This document shows positions 32,890 through 43,097 of a DNA stretch of 64,000 nucleotides, piece by piece. The position numbers were made by a program, and so were the translations under genes. The notes beneath the pieces are model-generated. The model did not search any database. It saw only the letters and a program-made list of their open reading frames with translations, and was not told the origin of the DNA. Numbering within the stretch: position 1 is the first letter of the stretch; every line of letters begins with the position of its first letter. The DNA is from Sabellastarte sp. h YS-2021. Taxonomy: Eukaryota; Annelida; Polychaeta; Sabellida; Sabellidae. Where the stretch lies: the NCBI GenBank assembly GCA_964017235.1, contig OZ024938.1:58953816-59017815 (forward strand), written 5' to 3'.

Positions 32890-33055
32890 TCAAGTGAATT
32901 TTTTTTGTTGTATCTATCCGGATATTCTCGAAATCACTTCTTCCTTTGGTCAGACGCTATCTATATAAAATTTCATAAAGATGCGTCCATTACTTTGGGA
33001 GTTATCACAAATGCAGACAGACAGACAGCCAAACAAACAAACGAGCACCCAGTCG
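32890..33055 (+). repeat. dispersed repeat ending in GCAGACAGACAGACAG
   Basis: Second good copy of the 27940-28110 repeat: TATCCGGATATTC, TCCTTTGGTCAGACGCTATC, GGGAGTTATCACAAATGCAG, then a CAGA/CAAA-rich end. Confidence 0.55.
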
Positions 33056-33160
33056 TAGCTGAGTGGTAGCTTCGAAATCTGGCTGCAATCTACTGATAAC
33101 TTGCTGCATTACAAGATTCTACTACATATCTTTTGCTCTGGGTCCAAATTTGGCCAACTC

Positions 33161-33740
33161 AAAGCGGCTATTGCTCAACTATGGAATGAGCTATAGGTCT
33201 GCAATTTTACTATGTTATAACTGATCTAAATATAGGTGAATAACATATTTCAACAAAATACTCTAAATGCAATAGCTTTAAGGTTACAAGCGATTTACTG
33301 AACAGTGAGAACCTTAAAGTAGCTATTGCTCAGCTATGGAATCAGCAACAGGTCTGAAATTTGACTATGCTACACCTAACCTAAAATAAAGTGAATAACA
33401 TATCTCCACAAAATTCTCTAAATGCAATAGTTTTAAAGTTACAAGTGATTTACTCAACAGTGAGAATCTGAAAGTAGCTATTACCAGCCAGCATAGTAAA
33501 TCATGTGTTCACAGAAAGTCACTATGTGTGATACTTTCAAAGAACTTTGACACATTCTCATTTTTAAATTGTGCTACAAATCAGAAAATAGCTATTACAC
33601 GCTTAGCTAATGCAACAGAGCTCCAAATAATGCACCATCTTATAACTAAAGATAAAGTACCTGAACAACATATTTTACAGAAACACTCTAAATTCAATAG
33701 TTTCAGAGTTATAAGTCATTTACTCAGAATAGCTAAAATG
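33161..33740. repeat. 155-bp tandem repeat
   Basis: Units start at 33161, 33316 and 33471 (AAAG(T/C)(A/G)GCTATTGCTCA), a constant 155-bp period. Units 1 and 2 match along their length. The third starts the same way but is interrupted and resumes near 33580-33740 (AATAGCTATTACAC, then TTCAGAGTTATAAGTCATTT). The 99-codon open frame at 33528-33827 lies inside the repeat and is not considered a gene. Confidence 0.75.
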
Positions 33741-33956
33741 GTCATAGCTATATTAAAATGCTACCAATTTTTCGAAATTCGGTCCTTCTCTATTCTGACA
33801 CCTGACAATGTTATAGGGAAAAAATGAGAAACCTAGCTTCAAAATTGTGGCCTACAACGTGCTAACAAAGATACATACAAACAAACATACAAACCAACTG
33901 ACCAACATATTTCGAAATCTTTCGATTTTGGTTTCCTCTGCACCCTAAGACATAAT

Positions 33957-34192
33957 CAGGGGCCACGGTGGCAGAGTGGCAAAACTCCCACCTCTGAGGC
34001 CGGGGTTCAGTTCCCAGCATGGCGTCAAGTGGGAAAGCTGGTAGTTGTCTGCCGTTGGTCGGCAGTTTATAGTACAGAACCCTGACGAACTGTATGTCCT
34101 GGTTTCCTCTGCCCTTCCAACTACCCGTCATGATATGACCTGCGCAGTGTTGAAAGCGATGTAAAACCCCAAATAAATAAATAAACCAAGAC
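33957..34192 (+). repeat. tRNA-headed SINE, well preserved copy (GGGGCCACGG-head subtype)
   Basis: Head GGGGCCACGGTGGCAGAGTG with box A (TGGCAGAGTGG) and box B (GGTTCAGTTCC). The body includes GGGAAAGCTGGTAGTTG, ACAGAACCCTGACGAACTGT and CAACTACCCGTCATGATATG. It ends AAAGCGATGTAAAACCCCAA before AATAAATAAATAAA. It shares the body with the 18033 copy but has a different tRNA head. Confidence 0.88.
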
Positions 34193-35084
34193 ATAACCTC
34201 CTTGGTGAATGTAGTAATGAATAATTCCTTTTCCATTTTGGAGATTTTTAGTACATTGATTTGAACTTCTATTATATCATTCTCCTCTTGGGTTTAAACT
34301 TCTGGTATTTGGTCTGAATCTTGGGGGAGTTAGAGAAACGAAAGTATAACATATTTCAACACCATAGGGTTTTGTCACGTCTTTATTCTTATTATTATTG
34401 TGTACAAACATTTTGGGCTTCATTTTAAAATGCATCAAATTCTAAGGCACATTATAATACAAGGGTCAAACAATAACATAAGTCTATGGCTGACAAAAGG
34501 GTGACAAACATTCCTAACCAATACAACCGACAAATCAACAATGAGTTATGAGAGACATGGCCAGAATAAGACCTATCACAAAGCTGCAATTTGGAGTTTT
34601 TATTATTGACAAATTAGAAGGTTGTAGGTACAATGGATATCACAAGCTGTAGCAAACAGCAAATTATGCATCATAATTGCAGTATTTTTAATTTTTTCTT
34701 AAGTTGTCCTTTGGAGTTGATTGTACTTTGTCCTTGGTGAAAAGACAGGTCATACTTGGTAGTATGACCAATAAGATAAATCATACACTCTTCAAAAGTA
34801 TGTTATGTCTGTTTTCTTAGTACAGAAATACATGTTTTTCCAAGCGTGTTCCTATGGTGGCTTAAATGTCCAGGATTGCCTCGATGGGTTCCTTACCTTC
34901 CTCAGTGGGAAGACAAGTCATGTGACCTACTCACTCTTGCTCTGAAATGCAAATTGAGGGTATTTAAGAGGCAAATTCATGGTAGAGGAACCGGGCTAAC
35001 AGTCTGATAGAGTCATATTTGGGGTAGGCCTTCAGTATTTGCGACATATTCTTACTCTTTGTTGAATTCAAAGCCACACTAATC
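34193..35084. other. gene-free stretch
   Basis: No recognisable exon, RNA gene or repeat. Confidence 0.5.
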
Positions 35085-35260
35085 TATATAGTTTAGTCTG
35101 ATCAGTTCCTGCCTGTTCACTGAAGTCAAGCAGCACTGGGCTTGGTTAGTACTTGGATGGGTTGACCGTCTGAGTTCTGGGCCAGATATGAAGTGATACA
35201 TAATGACTTGGATGGTAATGTAAATGGCAGTGTTGCTGCCATGTAACCGAAACAGGGTAC
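35085..35260 (+). repeat. 5S rRNA-derived SINE-like element
   Basis: Bases about 35095-35172 closely follow the second half of animal 5S rRNA: CACTGAAGTCAAGCAGCACT, then GGTTAGTACTTGGATGGG and GACCGTCTG. This is the 5S internal promoter region (A box, intermediate element, C box). The downstream sequence is not 5S. The 5' half of 5S is absent, so it is a 5S-headed SINE or a retroposed fragment, not a 5S gene. Confidence 0.75.
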
Positions 35261-35484
35261 TCGGTGTAACATTAATAACTCAATCAGTTAATGAAAGCCA
35301 CAATAATAGAGATGACAGTCAAGGAATTATACTGATAAATACACAGTGCTTATAATTCACTGCCTGTTTGATCTCTCACTTCAAAGCATAAGGCAGATGA
35401 CAATCTGACAGCGCCAAAACAGGCACAAAAAGGCTCTTTAAAAATCAAGTCACAGTTGGGGGTGGGGGGGTGGGGGTGGTGTCT

Positions 35485-35690
35485 TAAATTGATCTGCAAG
35501 AGAGCTAGTTTATTATCGCCTCTGTCATATTGGTTATGTCTTTGGTGTGTTTGTCTGTTTGTCTGCATATTAGATGAATAAAAATTTTTGAAATATATAT
35601 GTGTGGTAGGGCTTGATCAAATGAAGAAGTGATTCACGGAAAGTCAAGGTTAATAGTCCTTCAATGATTTTTAGATTGGGGAGTTTTAGT
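35485..35690 (-). repeat. dispersed repeat, reverse copy
   Basis: The complement matches 32890-33055: GAATCACTTCTTC near the start and a CAGACAAACAGACAAAC-type end. Diverged. Confidence 0.45.
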
Positions 35691-35809
35691 TGTCTTTGTG
35701 GAGGTTTGTAATCCACGAGTGCTTTCTATGTGGCACAAGTCAGCAGTAATTGTTTCATGTGGGACGATTGGATGTTCACTTAATCAGTCATTGGTAATCT
35801 ATAAGGGCA

Positions 35810-36037
35810 AAGCATCGAGCTTTGTCAATGACAATTTTCCCGAATCAGTTATTTTACTCAAACCTTTTATTTCTGTGCTCATATTATTATTTTAATTATT
35901 TTAAGCAATAAACTTGTGTTGCTTTGTTTTCAGCCATTCTTACAAGAACTGCATGGATATTTTATTATTTACAGAAATAAAAGGTTTCTGTAAAATAACT
36001 GATTCGGTAAAATTGTCATTGACAAAGCTCAATGCTT
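35810..36037. repeat. foldback element, 67-bp arms
   Basis: Arms 35810-35876 and 35971-36037 are inverted copies with only a handful of differences (for example GATTCGGGAAAATTGTC against GATTCGGTAAAATTGTC). The loop is 94 bp, A+T-rich and non-coding. It could be a small MITE or a hairpin-forming locus; class not assigned. Confidence 0.75.
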
Positions 36038-36840
36038 TGACTTGAAGTAGTCACCTGTAGAAGTTAGGATTGACGTATTCTTCCCTTCTGTAAATTGGTC
36101 CAGTAACCAATGAAACAGAAAAATAAAGCAAGCAATTGATTCCAGTCTGACAATCGGTGAGTAAAAGGTGATAAAGGGATCCTGAAACATAAGCAGTGGT
36201 TCCACAACACTAGTATTTACCCACATGATGTGATGAAGTAGATTGGAATCAGCAATCATAGAATATTGTTATTTAAACTGGATAACCTCTGTGTACTTTT
36301 ACCTGCCTCCCAAGCAGAGATGATGGTAATCAAACATCATGTAAGTACAAATAGGTTCTAACATTTTCAAACTCCAGTTATACTGCTTCAGGCAGTAAAT
36401 GTTATCTTTAGATTGCTAACAAATTACAGGCCGGAGGGGCCAGTTAGACTTTGCCCTATGCTTTATTCCCAGGATATGTGTTAAGCCATACAGAAATGTA
36501 TTCGTATTGTTTTGTCTTAGATACGGAAGAGTGTTAAGGACCATACTGGATTTTTTTGGGTATTTTTCTACTTGGGTCACATTTGTAAACTTAAAATAAA
36601 TTGACTTTGAAACTCAATAAATTGTCTTTGAAACTCCATAAATCACTCTTAAAATCCATTCACTTCTTCTCTATTCAGTTTCCAAATAGATGAATCAACT
36701 TTGTAAGTCTATTTTTCGACTTTATAGATATATTAATGAAGTTTTACAATTGGTAATTCCCCACCCTCAGAAATAATAGCCTGCAAATTTGAACCTAATA
36801 CTCTTCCATACTTAGATATTATCCCTAGATTGCCTGTTGG
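36038..36840. other. gene-free stretch
   Basis: No exon recognised. A short imperfect tandem (TTGACTTTGAAACTCAATAA type, about 21-bp period) lies at 36598-36660. Confidence 0.5.
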
Positions 36841-36950
36841 ATTTCCTGAGGACCTTGGTATTCTATTCTATTCTATTCTATTCTAGGCTTTATAGAGCTT
36901 AATCTCTGCCAAGGCAGACTCTAAGGCATAACACCAGAAGCCAACTGAAT
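36841..36950 (-). repeat. LINE 3' end with (TTCTA)n microsatellite
   Basis: On the plus strand (TTCTA)n at about 36860-36886 is followed by GGCTTTATAGAGCTTAATCT and a GCAGACTCTAAGGC segment. The complement is the same LINE 3' motif seen at 37900-37945, ending in a (TAGAA)n tail. Confidence 0.6.
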
Positions 36951-37089
36951 AATCATTATTCCAAAGACAGAGCCAGGTCGATAGTTTATACACTAAGGTG
37001 GGAAAGTCTTTTTACAGAAATAGGATTTTATTACGATTGTCACGTGATGGTCCAGGTTTTTCCACATCATCACACAATTATAGAGCTCT

Positions 37090-37330
37090 GGTAAAATACA
37101 GACCACAGTTCAAAATATGGCTGATCACATAAAACAATTTAAAACATGGTCAACCAATACACCTCAGTGGGAAAACATCATCCATACACCTCGTCTAGAA
37201 ATACCAGATGCAGTGGTCCAAAATTTAAGTTCCTTCAGATCCCCTCTTTCAACCATAAACTCCTTTTGTATAAGAAACCAGTCACTCAGCGTTTTTAGGA
37301 AACATCTTATAGCCCACCCCTTCTAACTAA
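37090..37330 (+). pseudogene. LINE ORF2 C-terminal remnant, degenerate
   Basis: Aligns at the nucleotide level with the LINE fragment at 19330-19480 (ACAGTTCAAAATA, AACATGGTCAACC, AAGTTCCTTCA). Stops and shifts break the ORF2-like frame. The apparent 69-codon open frame is in a different register and is not a gene. Confidence 0.5.
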
Positions 37331-37439
37331 AGCTCTCCACTATAGCATCCCCAATACAGTCTCTCTGCTCTTGAACTTCATAAGCTGTAATGTGTTCAAA
37401 ATAGTCTGGCTTGAAGCGTTACCAACGCCACAAAGAACT

Positions 37440-37950
37440 CACATATCACTGCTGTTAAGAAGACTGTCCATTATTTGCCTATTGAACACCATTCTATATT
37501 TAAGACCGCCTTACTGGTGAACAAGTTCCTACATAGTGGTATGTACATATCCAAAATATTTTGTACCTGTTTTAAAGCTAGACATAGTCTTTTTAAATTC
37601 CAAGCTGGTGTGTTGCTTCAGGACCCACAGTTTGCCACTTCAGTGTTTTTACATCTACTAATCATATTGGCCACAGCACAGCTTCGATAAGCTTATGATG
37701 CTCTAAACAGTTGGAATGATTTACCTGATGATGGCCACTTCTCTCCACTCATACAGACAAAAGCTCAAAAACCTATCTCTTTGCACCAGGATATCCACCC
37801 CAGTTTCTACTGTTCCTGGTTTCTCTATGCGTGCTTCTGACCCATGCTATGTCTCAGGTTAAGGATTATAGTTCTCTGCTTTTTCTGTATGATCCGCTTA
37901 TAGTCTGTCTTTGATGGAGATTAAGCGCTATAAAAATACTATTAGAATTA
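37440..37950 (+). pseudogene. LINE ORF2 C-terminus and 3' end
   Basis: Translation shows the common LINE C-terminal pattern with breaks: LPIEHHSIFKTALLVNKFLH, then a TTGCCACTTCAGT-region remnant, then DALNSWNDLPDD and a later KAQKPISL segment. It is followed by the 3' motif TTGATGGAGATTAAGCGCTA ending near 37950. Stops and frame changes mark it as dead. It is CR1/L2-like by pattern; the clade is not settled. Confidence 0.65.
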
Positions 37951-38430
37951 GAATCATTCCCTCATTCACATATACAGCCCTGGATCATCAATGTATGACT
38001 ATCACTTTTTGTCAATTCTGTGTTAATTCAGATGCACTGAGAAAGTATTTCCCCTGCAAAAACAATAGATTACATTGATTAGAATAAGAAATTTGACATT
38101 GTAGTTATTCCATTGATTTTACATTGAGAATAGTCTATAATTCAGTACAGGAAAGACAATGAAGAAACACATATTTCACTGGGAGACTGACAGATATATA
38201 TATAACATTGTTTTTAGTAAATACACCAAATTGTATTTCCAGTTGGATACTTTCTCATCAGGAAAGCTCAATAAAAATGAAAATGAACAGAATATCGCCT
38301 CAGTGACCCTTTGTGAGTAACAACTACAAAAACGGCTTATTTTGATTTAGGAAAAAATCTTGTATTTTTCTCAAAAGCCAGTTCAGCTCGTTAAGGTAGT
38401 TGAACCTCCAAGTGTCAATATGCTTCAAGA
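37951..38430. other. gene-free stretch
   Basis: Nothing recognised. Confidence 0.5.
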
Positions 38431-38499
38431 CAAGGTTTTGAAAAAAAAAACAGTTTACGTTTTATGTCTTTTTTTGTTTTTTGTCCTTATGACCTTTTT

Positions 38500-38720
38500 A
38501 TGTCCCTAATGCCATGTGAGGACATACCCTGGAGATAGCCGGATTCAAACCCACTATCACAAAGTTGAAAGTAAAAAAAAGCTTGTAAACAGGTCAGCTT
38601 TTTACACTCTGGACTGCTGGGTAACACACTTGCCAGGGAACACAAAAACATGGGTTTGAACCCACATATAGGAAGATACATAGTGGCTCAGATGACCACT
38701 TAAAATGGTTTTAGCGTTCG
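38500..38720. repeat. dispersed repeat fragment
   Basis: Contains GTGGCTCAGATGACCACTTA, shared with 26215-26235, and anticodon-loop-like words (GGTTTGAACCCACATATAGG). Possibly another tRNA-related retroposon; not resolved. Confidence 0.35.
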
Positions 38721-39149
38721 CCAGGGGAGACGTGGTTTTAAAATCTCGATTAAAAATTTTTATTTCTGCAAAAGACTCTGGTCGGTATTTACAATATTTT
38801 AATGTTACTGTTTGCATTGGATGAAAAATTCACAAACCAACAGATTAGAGGTTGTCAGTGTGTCAAGATATTAGCTTAGAGTATTGTTTATTATTGAGCG
38901 GGTATTATCGCCCACCCGATAATTCCCGCGGTAACACTTTAAATGGTTCACACACATAGTAAACCAAGTATATTATATGTAAAATAGATATATATCATAA
39001 AAAATATTGGTTATTAGTACCAATCCACATTCCCTGTCCATTGTTTGTTAAATTTTACTCATATACATCTATCTAACACATGCACCAATCTACTTCTTCC
39101 TAACCTAGTATCTTTTGATTTTGGTACTGTGATGCTGTAATAGAAAGGT
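38721..39149. other. gene-free stretch
   Basis: Nothing recognised. Confidence 0.5.
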
Positions 39150-39168
39150 TTGTACGCAGGAAAGGTAG

Positions 39169-39555
39169 GTGCACCTATTTTTAAATTTAAAATTTTGGCT
39201 TTTATTGGTCATGCATTGCACTTTTTGGTTCTGTTTTTCCATGCTTTTGGCTGCTCGGTCAACAGCCCCCACCAACGAAAGTGGATTGCCATCACCAAAA
39301 ATTATTCACCCAAGTTTACTATCCTCTCTGGACAGTTGCAACATTGCTTTTGTCGCCATGCAGGCCCACTGTCGTCATGTGATGCACTGTTTCAGAAATA
39401 TCAACCCTTGGTGGTCCATCATCCTGATTCTTTCCGGTGACATTAGCTTGAACCCAGGTCCATCGGTCAGAAATATTAAAGCCTGTCTGCTGTTTGGCAG
39501 CAAAGAGACGCAGGTGCAAACTCGAAAGGGAGTGGTGAAGGGTCAGAAATATTAA
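39169..39555 (+). pseudogene. LINE ORF2 N-terminal part with 2A-like motif
   Basis: A 128-codon open frame. Residues 1-30 are strongly hydrophobic (WLLLVMHCTFWFCFSML), and a second hydrophobic run (WWSIILIL) leads directly into GDISLNPGP (39436-39462). The endonuclease that should follow is absent and the frame ends inside a 76-bp duplication. In animal non-LTR elements a 2A motif at the start of ORF2 makes the ribosome skip a peptide bond, separating the short N-terminal peptide from the enzyme. Confidence 0.7.
39436..39462 (+). other. 2A-like ribosome-skipping motif
   Basis: Encodes Gly-Asp-Ile-Ser-Leu-Asn-Pro-Gly-Pro, matching the 2A core D-x-(E/S)-x-N-P-G-P, with a Leu/Ile-rich stretch just upstream as is usual. 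Known from several CR1-like LINEs. Here it is a relic in a broken element. Confidence 0.8.
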
Positions 39556-39616
39556 AGCCTGTCTGCTGTTTGGCAGCAAAGAGACGCAAGCGCAAACTCG
39601 AAAGGGAGTGATGAAG
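39465..39616 (+). repeat. 76-bp tandem duplication inside the LINE
   Basis: 39465-39540 and 39541-39616 differ at only a few sites (GGTCAGAAATATTAAAGCCT begins both). The duplication lies just where the endonuclease domain is missing. Confidence 0.9.
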
Positions 39617-39649
39617 GGACAACTCTGCCATTAATCGCAGTAGGTATAG

Positions 39650-41330
39650 AGCCGCAGTGAACCATTTCAACCGCCTCTTGGAATGTGCGAAAACCAAATA
39701 CTATAGCAATATGGTTAGGAAAAATGAGGATAACCCCAAGGCCTTGTGGAATTCCATAAAGAAAGTCCTCCATAGATCACCAAAAATTGTGCTTCCAGAT
39801 CATACTACCACCAATACTCTAATCAACACTTTTGGCAGGTATTTCACAGACAAAATTGCTAAACTAAGATCTGGATTATTATCTACTGATGTCGACACCC
39901 CTGTCTCACGTTCCTACAAAAATAAGTTTGTTTCTTTCTGGACCATGTCAGAGGAAGAAGTCCTTAAAATCATTAAGTCCACACCAATAAATCATGCGAC
40001 TTGGATCCAATCATTGTATCAGTGTGCTCTTAACTCCTATTACAAATATTGTGAACTACTCCCTACAGGAGGGCAGTTTCCCATCCTGTTTTAAGACTGC
40101 ACATGTTACACCCTTGTTGAAAAAAGCTTGTCTTGACAGAAACATTCTCAAGAATTATCGACCAGTGTCAAACCTCAGCTACATCTCCAAACTCATAGAG
40201 AAAGCTGTGGCTAGGCAGATAAATGAGCACATTGCTCAAGAGGGTATATCCAATGAAAATCAGTCAGCATATAGAGTCTTTCACTCAACTGAAACAGCAT
40301 TGTTAAAAATACAAAATGACATTACCATCTCAATAGACAAGGGTGCAGCTGTTGGATTAGTCCTTTTGGACTTATCTGCAGCCTTCGATACAATAGACCA
40401 CACAATCCTATTCAACTGCCTTCAGCATGGGTATGGCATTGATGGGGTAGTGCTTAAGTGGGTTCAGTCATACCTCAATTCAAGGAAACAGCGGATTAAA
40501 ATAGATGGACATCTTTCAGATGCTTTTCAACTCCCTTATGGGGTTCCCCAGGGCTCAGTCCTGGGACCACTCCTTTTTACCCTATATACAACCCCTCTCA
40601 GTTCAGTTATATCTCAATTCAACGTGACCCATCACTTATATGCAGATGACACACAAATTTACTTGGAACTTGACTCTAGGAACTTTGACTCCAGTATCAC
40701 TGAACTGACAAATTGCCTTGATGCGGTCCAGGCTTGGATGGGAAATAATAAACTTAAATTAAATCCCGACAAGACGGAATTTATAGTGATTGGTGATGAT
40801 CAAATTAGAAGCTCTCTGAAGTCATCTTTCCCAGTGAGTTTGCTTGGCAACAGCATGGAACCAGCTGAATCAGTCAAAAACCTTGGTGTCGTTCTGGATG
40901 CGGAAAACTCAATGCAAAGACACGTGGCTAATCTTTGTCGCATAAGTTACTACCATCTCCGGGAACTACAAAGGGTCCGTAGGTACTTAAATCATGAAAC
41001 AGCTGTAAAGGTGGCAAATGCCTTGGTTAGTAGTCGCCTGGATTACTGTAACTCACTACTTTACAACACAAAAAGCATATACTCTCAGACTACAGAGAGT
41101 TCAAAATGCCTTATGTCGTATGGTATGCAAGTTAAATAAATATTGTCATGTCACACCCTTCCTGCACAAACTACACTGGCTCTCCATTCATTACCGTATG
41201 TTGTTCAAATATAATCTCCTTACTTATAAAGCAATACATTTCAGCCAACCTTCATATCTTTCCTCTCTGATTAGGCGGAGCGATCTCACATGGGGCAATC
41301 GCCTATCAATTTCCTCATCCAGACCAAATA
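39650..41330 (+). pseudogene. LINE ORF2 reverse transcriptase region
   Basis: After an upstream linker (HFNRLLECAKTKYYSNMVRK and so on) and a frameshift near 40010, a 380-codon frame carries a full RT: NYRPVSNLSYISKLIE, motif A LDLSAAFDTIDH (Asp126 and Asp132 counted from 39994), motif B GVPQGSVLGPLLF, and catalytic Y-A-D-D at 216-219. A second frameshift near 41075 separates the C-terminal piece (FLHKLHWLSIHYRMLFKYNL, then SYLSSLIRR). The RT core itself is intact. It would copy element RNA at the target site; without the endonuclease and with two shifts it is not autonomous. Confidence 0.88.
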
Positions 41331-41373
41331 AACGCTCAGGGCTTTGTAGTGTAGAAAGCATTTATAAGTGTTT

Positions 41374-41409
41374 CTTACTTACTTACCTGCTTACTTACTT
41401 ACTTACTTA
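41374..41409 (+). repeat. (ACTT)n LINE 3' tail
   Basis: About nine ACTT units with one ACCTGCTT interruption at the 3' end of the LINE. CR1/L2-type elements commonly end in short tandem repeats rather than poly(A). Confidence 0.85.
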
Positions 41410-41410
41410 A

Positions 41411-41525
41411 AATGGCTTTCTCTGTCTTTGCGTCTTATCTCCTGTGGCAGGCTAAAGAACCTCAGGGACATTGATAAATGGTCATCCTTAAGCCTCTGTC
41501 TTTCAGGTAGGGGAATCCTAGTGAT
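41411..41525 (+). repeat. dispersed repeat with CTCAGGGACATTG motif
   Basis: GTGGCAGGCTAAAGAACCTC, then GTCATCCTTAAGCCTCTGTC and TTTCAGGTAGGGGAATCC match 26265-26345. It starts immediately after the LINE tail with AAAATGGC, as in the intact copy, so it is probably the interrupted target. Confidence 0.6.
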
Positions 41526-41906
41526 CAGAGAGCCTAGACTGTAACTATACAATCAGGATGGATCAAATAGCTCTTTGAGTCCTGGGACCGTCTTCAAGGA
41601 GATATTAAGTTGGCTATATTTGTAAAAGTTAAGTCTAAGACTTTCTTGAGACTTTTCATGAATATGGTCCTATTGGTACAAGCATTTTTGTGCTGAGTGT
41701 AAATATACAATACAGCGCAATATTGCGGCATCTTTAGTCTTACTTGGTCACTTTTGCTTAGAATGCAATGCAATTCCAAGAAAGTCATGTAAATCAAAAT
41801 TATTTAGACTGAACTTCGGAGAATAGATTGAGTTCTAAAATTCAGTACTGGGTGAAAAAAGTTTGAGGCCTATAGAAAGTAATACATCGGTATGACATAT
41901 GCATCT

Positions 41907-42121
41907 ATTAATTTGTTAATTAATTAATTTATTTGGAGTTTTACGGCGCTTTCAACAGTGTACAGGTTATATCACTGCGGGTAGTTGGAAGGGCAGAGGA
42001 AACCAGTACATACAGTTTGTCAGGGTTCTGTACTGTAAACTGCCGACCAGCGGCAAGCAACTACCAGCTTTCCCACTTGAGGCCATGCTGGGAACCTCAG
42101 AGGTGGGAGGCGAGAGCGTTA
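41907..42121 (-). repeat. tRNA-headed SINE copy (GGGGCCACGG-head subtype)
   Basis: The complement has the shared body and a 3' end AAAGCGCCGTAAAACTCCAA before (AAAT)n. The tRNA head is truncated at the right end. Confidence 0.85.
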
Positions 42122-43097
42122 CATTTGTTTTGTTTCATTTGTTAAATCAATTTCATTACATTAAGGCATCTTCCCAACATTCTGTGCAGTGTCAACACGT
42201 TTTTGAATTTTGCTTCATGACCTTGTCCTTATTGACCTGTAAATGGACCTTGTATGCTGGTGGTGCATATTTTAAAACAAGCTGCTCTGTACAGCCGTTT
42301 CCTGCCTCTACCTATCCATCATATACTTTTAGTTGAGCATGTGAGCACTCAAGGCAACATTTGGAAAAATCTGCAACGTGTTGGAAATGTTGCTTGTATT
42401 GTTTCAAACCTTTCCTACGCAAAAATAAAATCCCTGATTTATTAAACCACATGGATACTACCAAACCATGAAGTCAGTCCCGCCAGAACCGACCCCATAT
42501 GAGTAAACAAACTTTTGACTTGTAGTTAGCTTGTGGACTGGGGTGAACAGAGTGTTAGATTCCATATTTTTAAGATCTTATGAAGACTGAGTGTTGCTGT
42601 AACAGTTTTTCTTTGCACTGGCGTGTGGCTGATAAAGAAAGGCTTTAATGGTGCCTGAGAACGTTGATAATCTGTAACAACACATATACAGAAGGACTTG
42701 GGCAATGAAAACAATATAAAACCAAGCAATGGGTACAAAAGGATGCCATTTACCAAAATGTTTTTATTAAACTATGCTTATAACATGATTATATGGTTAT
42801 AGCTGTACTGCAGGGAATTTGGGTGTCATTGCAATTGCACTATATTTACGATAATAAAATGTGATGGAGAGGTTAAGCCCAAGGGACTAATGAATGATCT
42901 TTCTCAGAAAGCTTCTGATTCTGATGTTTTTTTAACCAAATTTGGTTGCAGAAGTTTTTTGACTTCAACATGTGCAAAGTTATGGCGCCAGTTGGTAACA
43001 TCCGGGATGTAAGTATTAAAGCAGAAAAAAAATATTTTTATGTTGTTGATATATTGTCCCTCTCACAGTAATATTTCCGGGCATGCACTAATTGTTA
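42122..43097. other. gene-free stretch
   Basis: No exon or repeat recognised. Confidence 0.5.

Larger units (their letters stand above)
39150..41410 (+). mobile_element. CR1/L2-type LINE with 2A motif and endonuclease deletion
   Basis: The order is: ORF2 N-terminus with a hydrophobic segment and a 2A-like motif (39169-39555), a 76-bp tandem duplication (39465-39616), the region upstream of RT (39650-40010), the RT (40011-41075), the C-terminal region (41075-41330) and an (ACTT)n end (41374-41409). The apurinic endonuclease domain normally found between the N-terminus and RT is missing. Frameshifts occur near 40010 and 41075. The downstream flank resembles repeat 26210-26350, so the LINE may have inserted into a copy of it. 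Confidence 0.85.

Noticed and set aside
33528..33827. 99-codon open frame
   Set aside because: Lies inside the 155-bp tandem repeat and has no recognisable motif.
35095..35172. Possible 5S rRNA gene
   Set aside because: Only the internal promoter half is present, with substitutions, and no 5' half or terminator.
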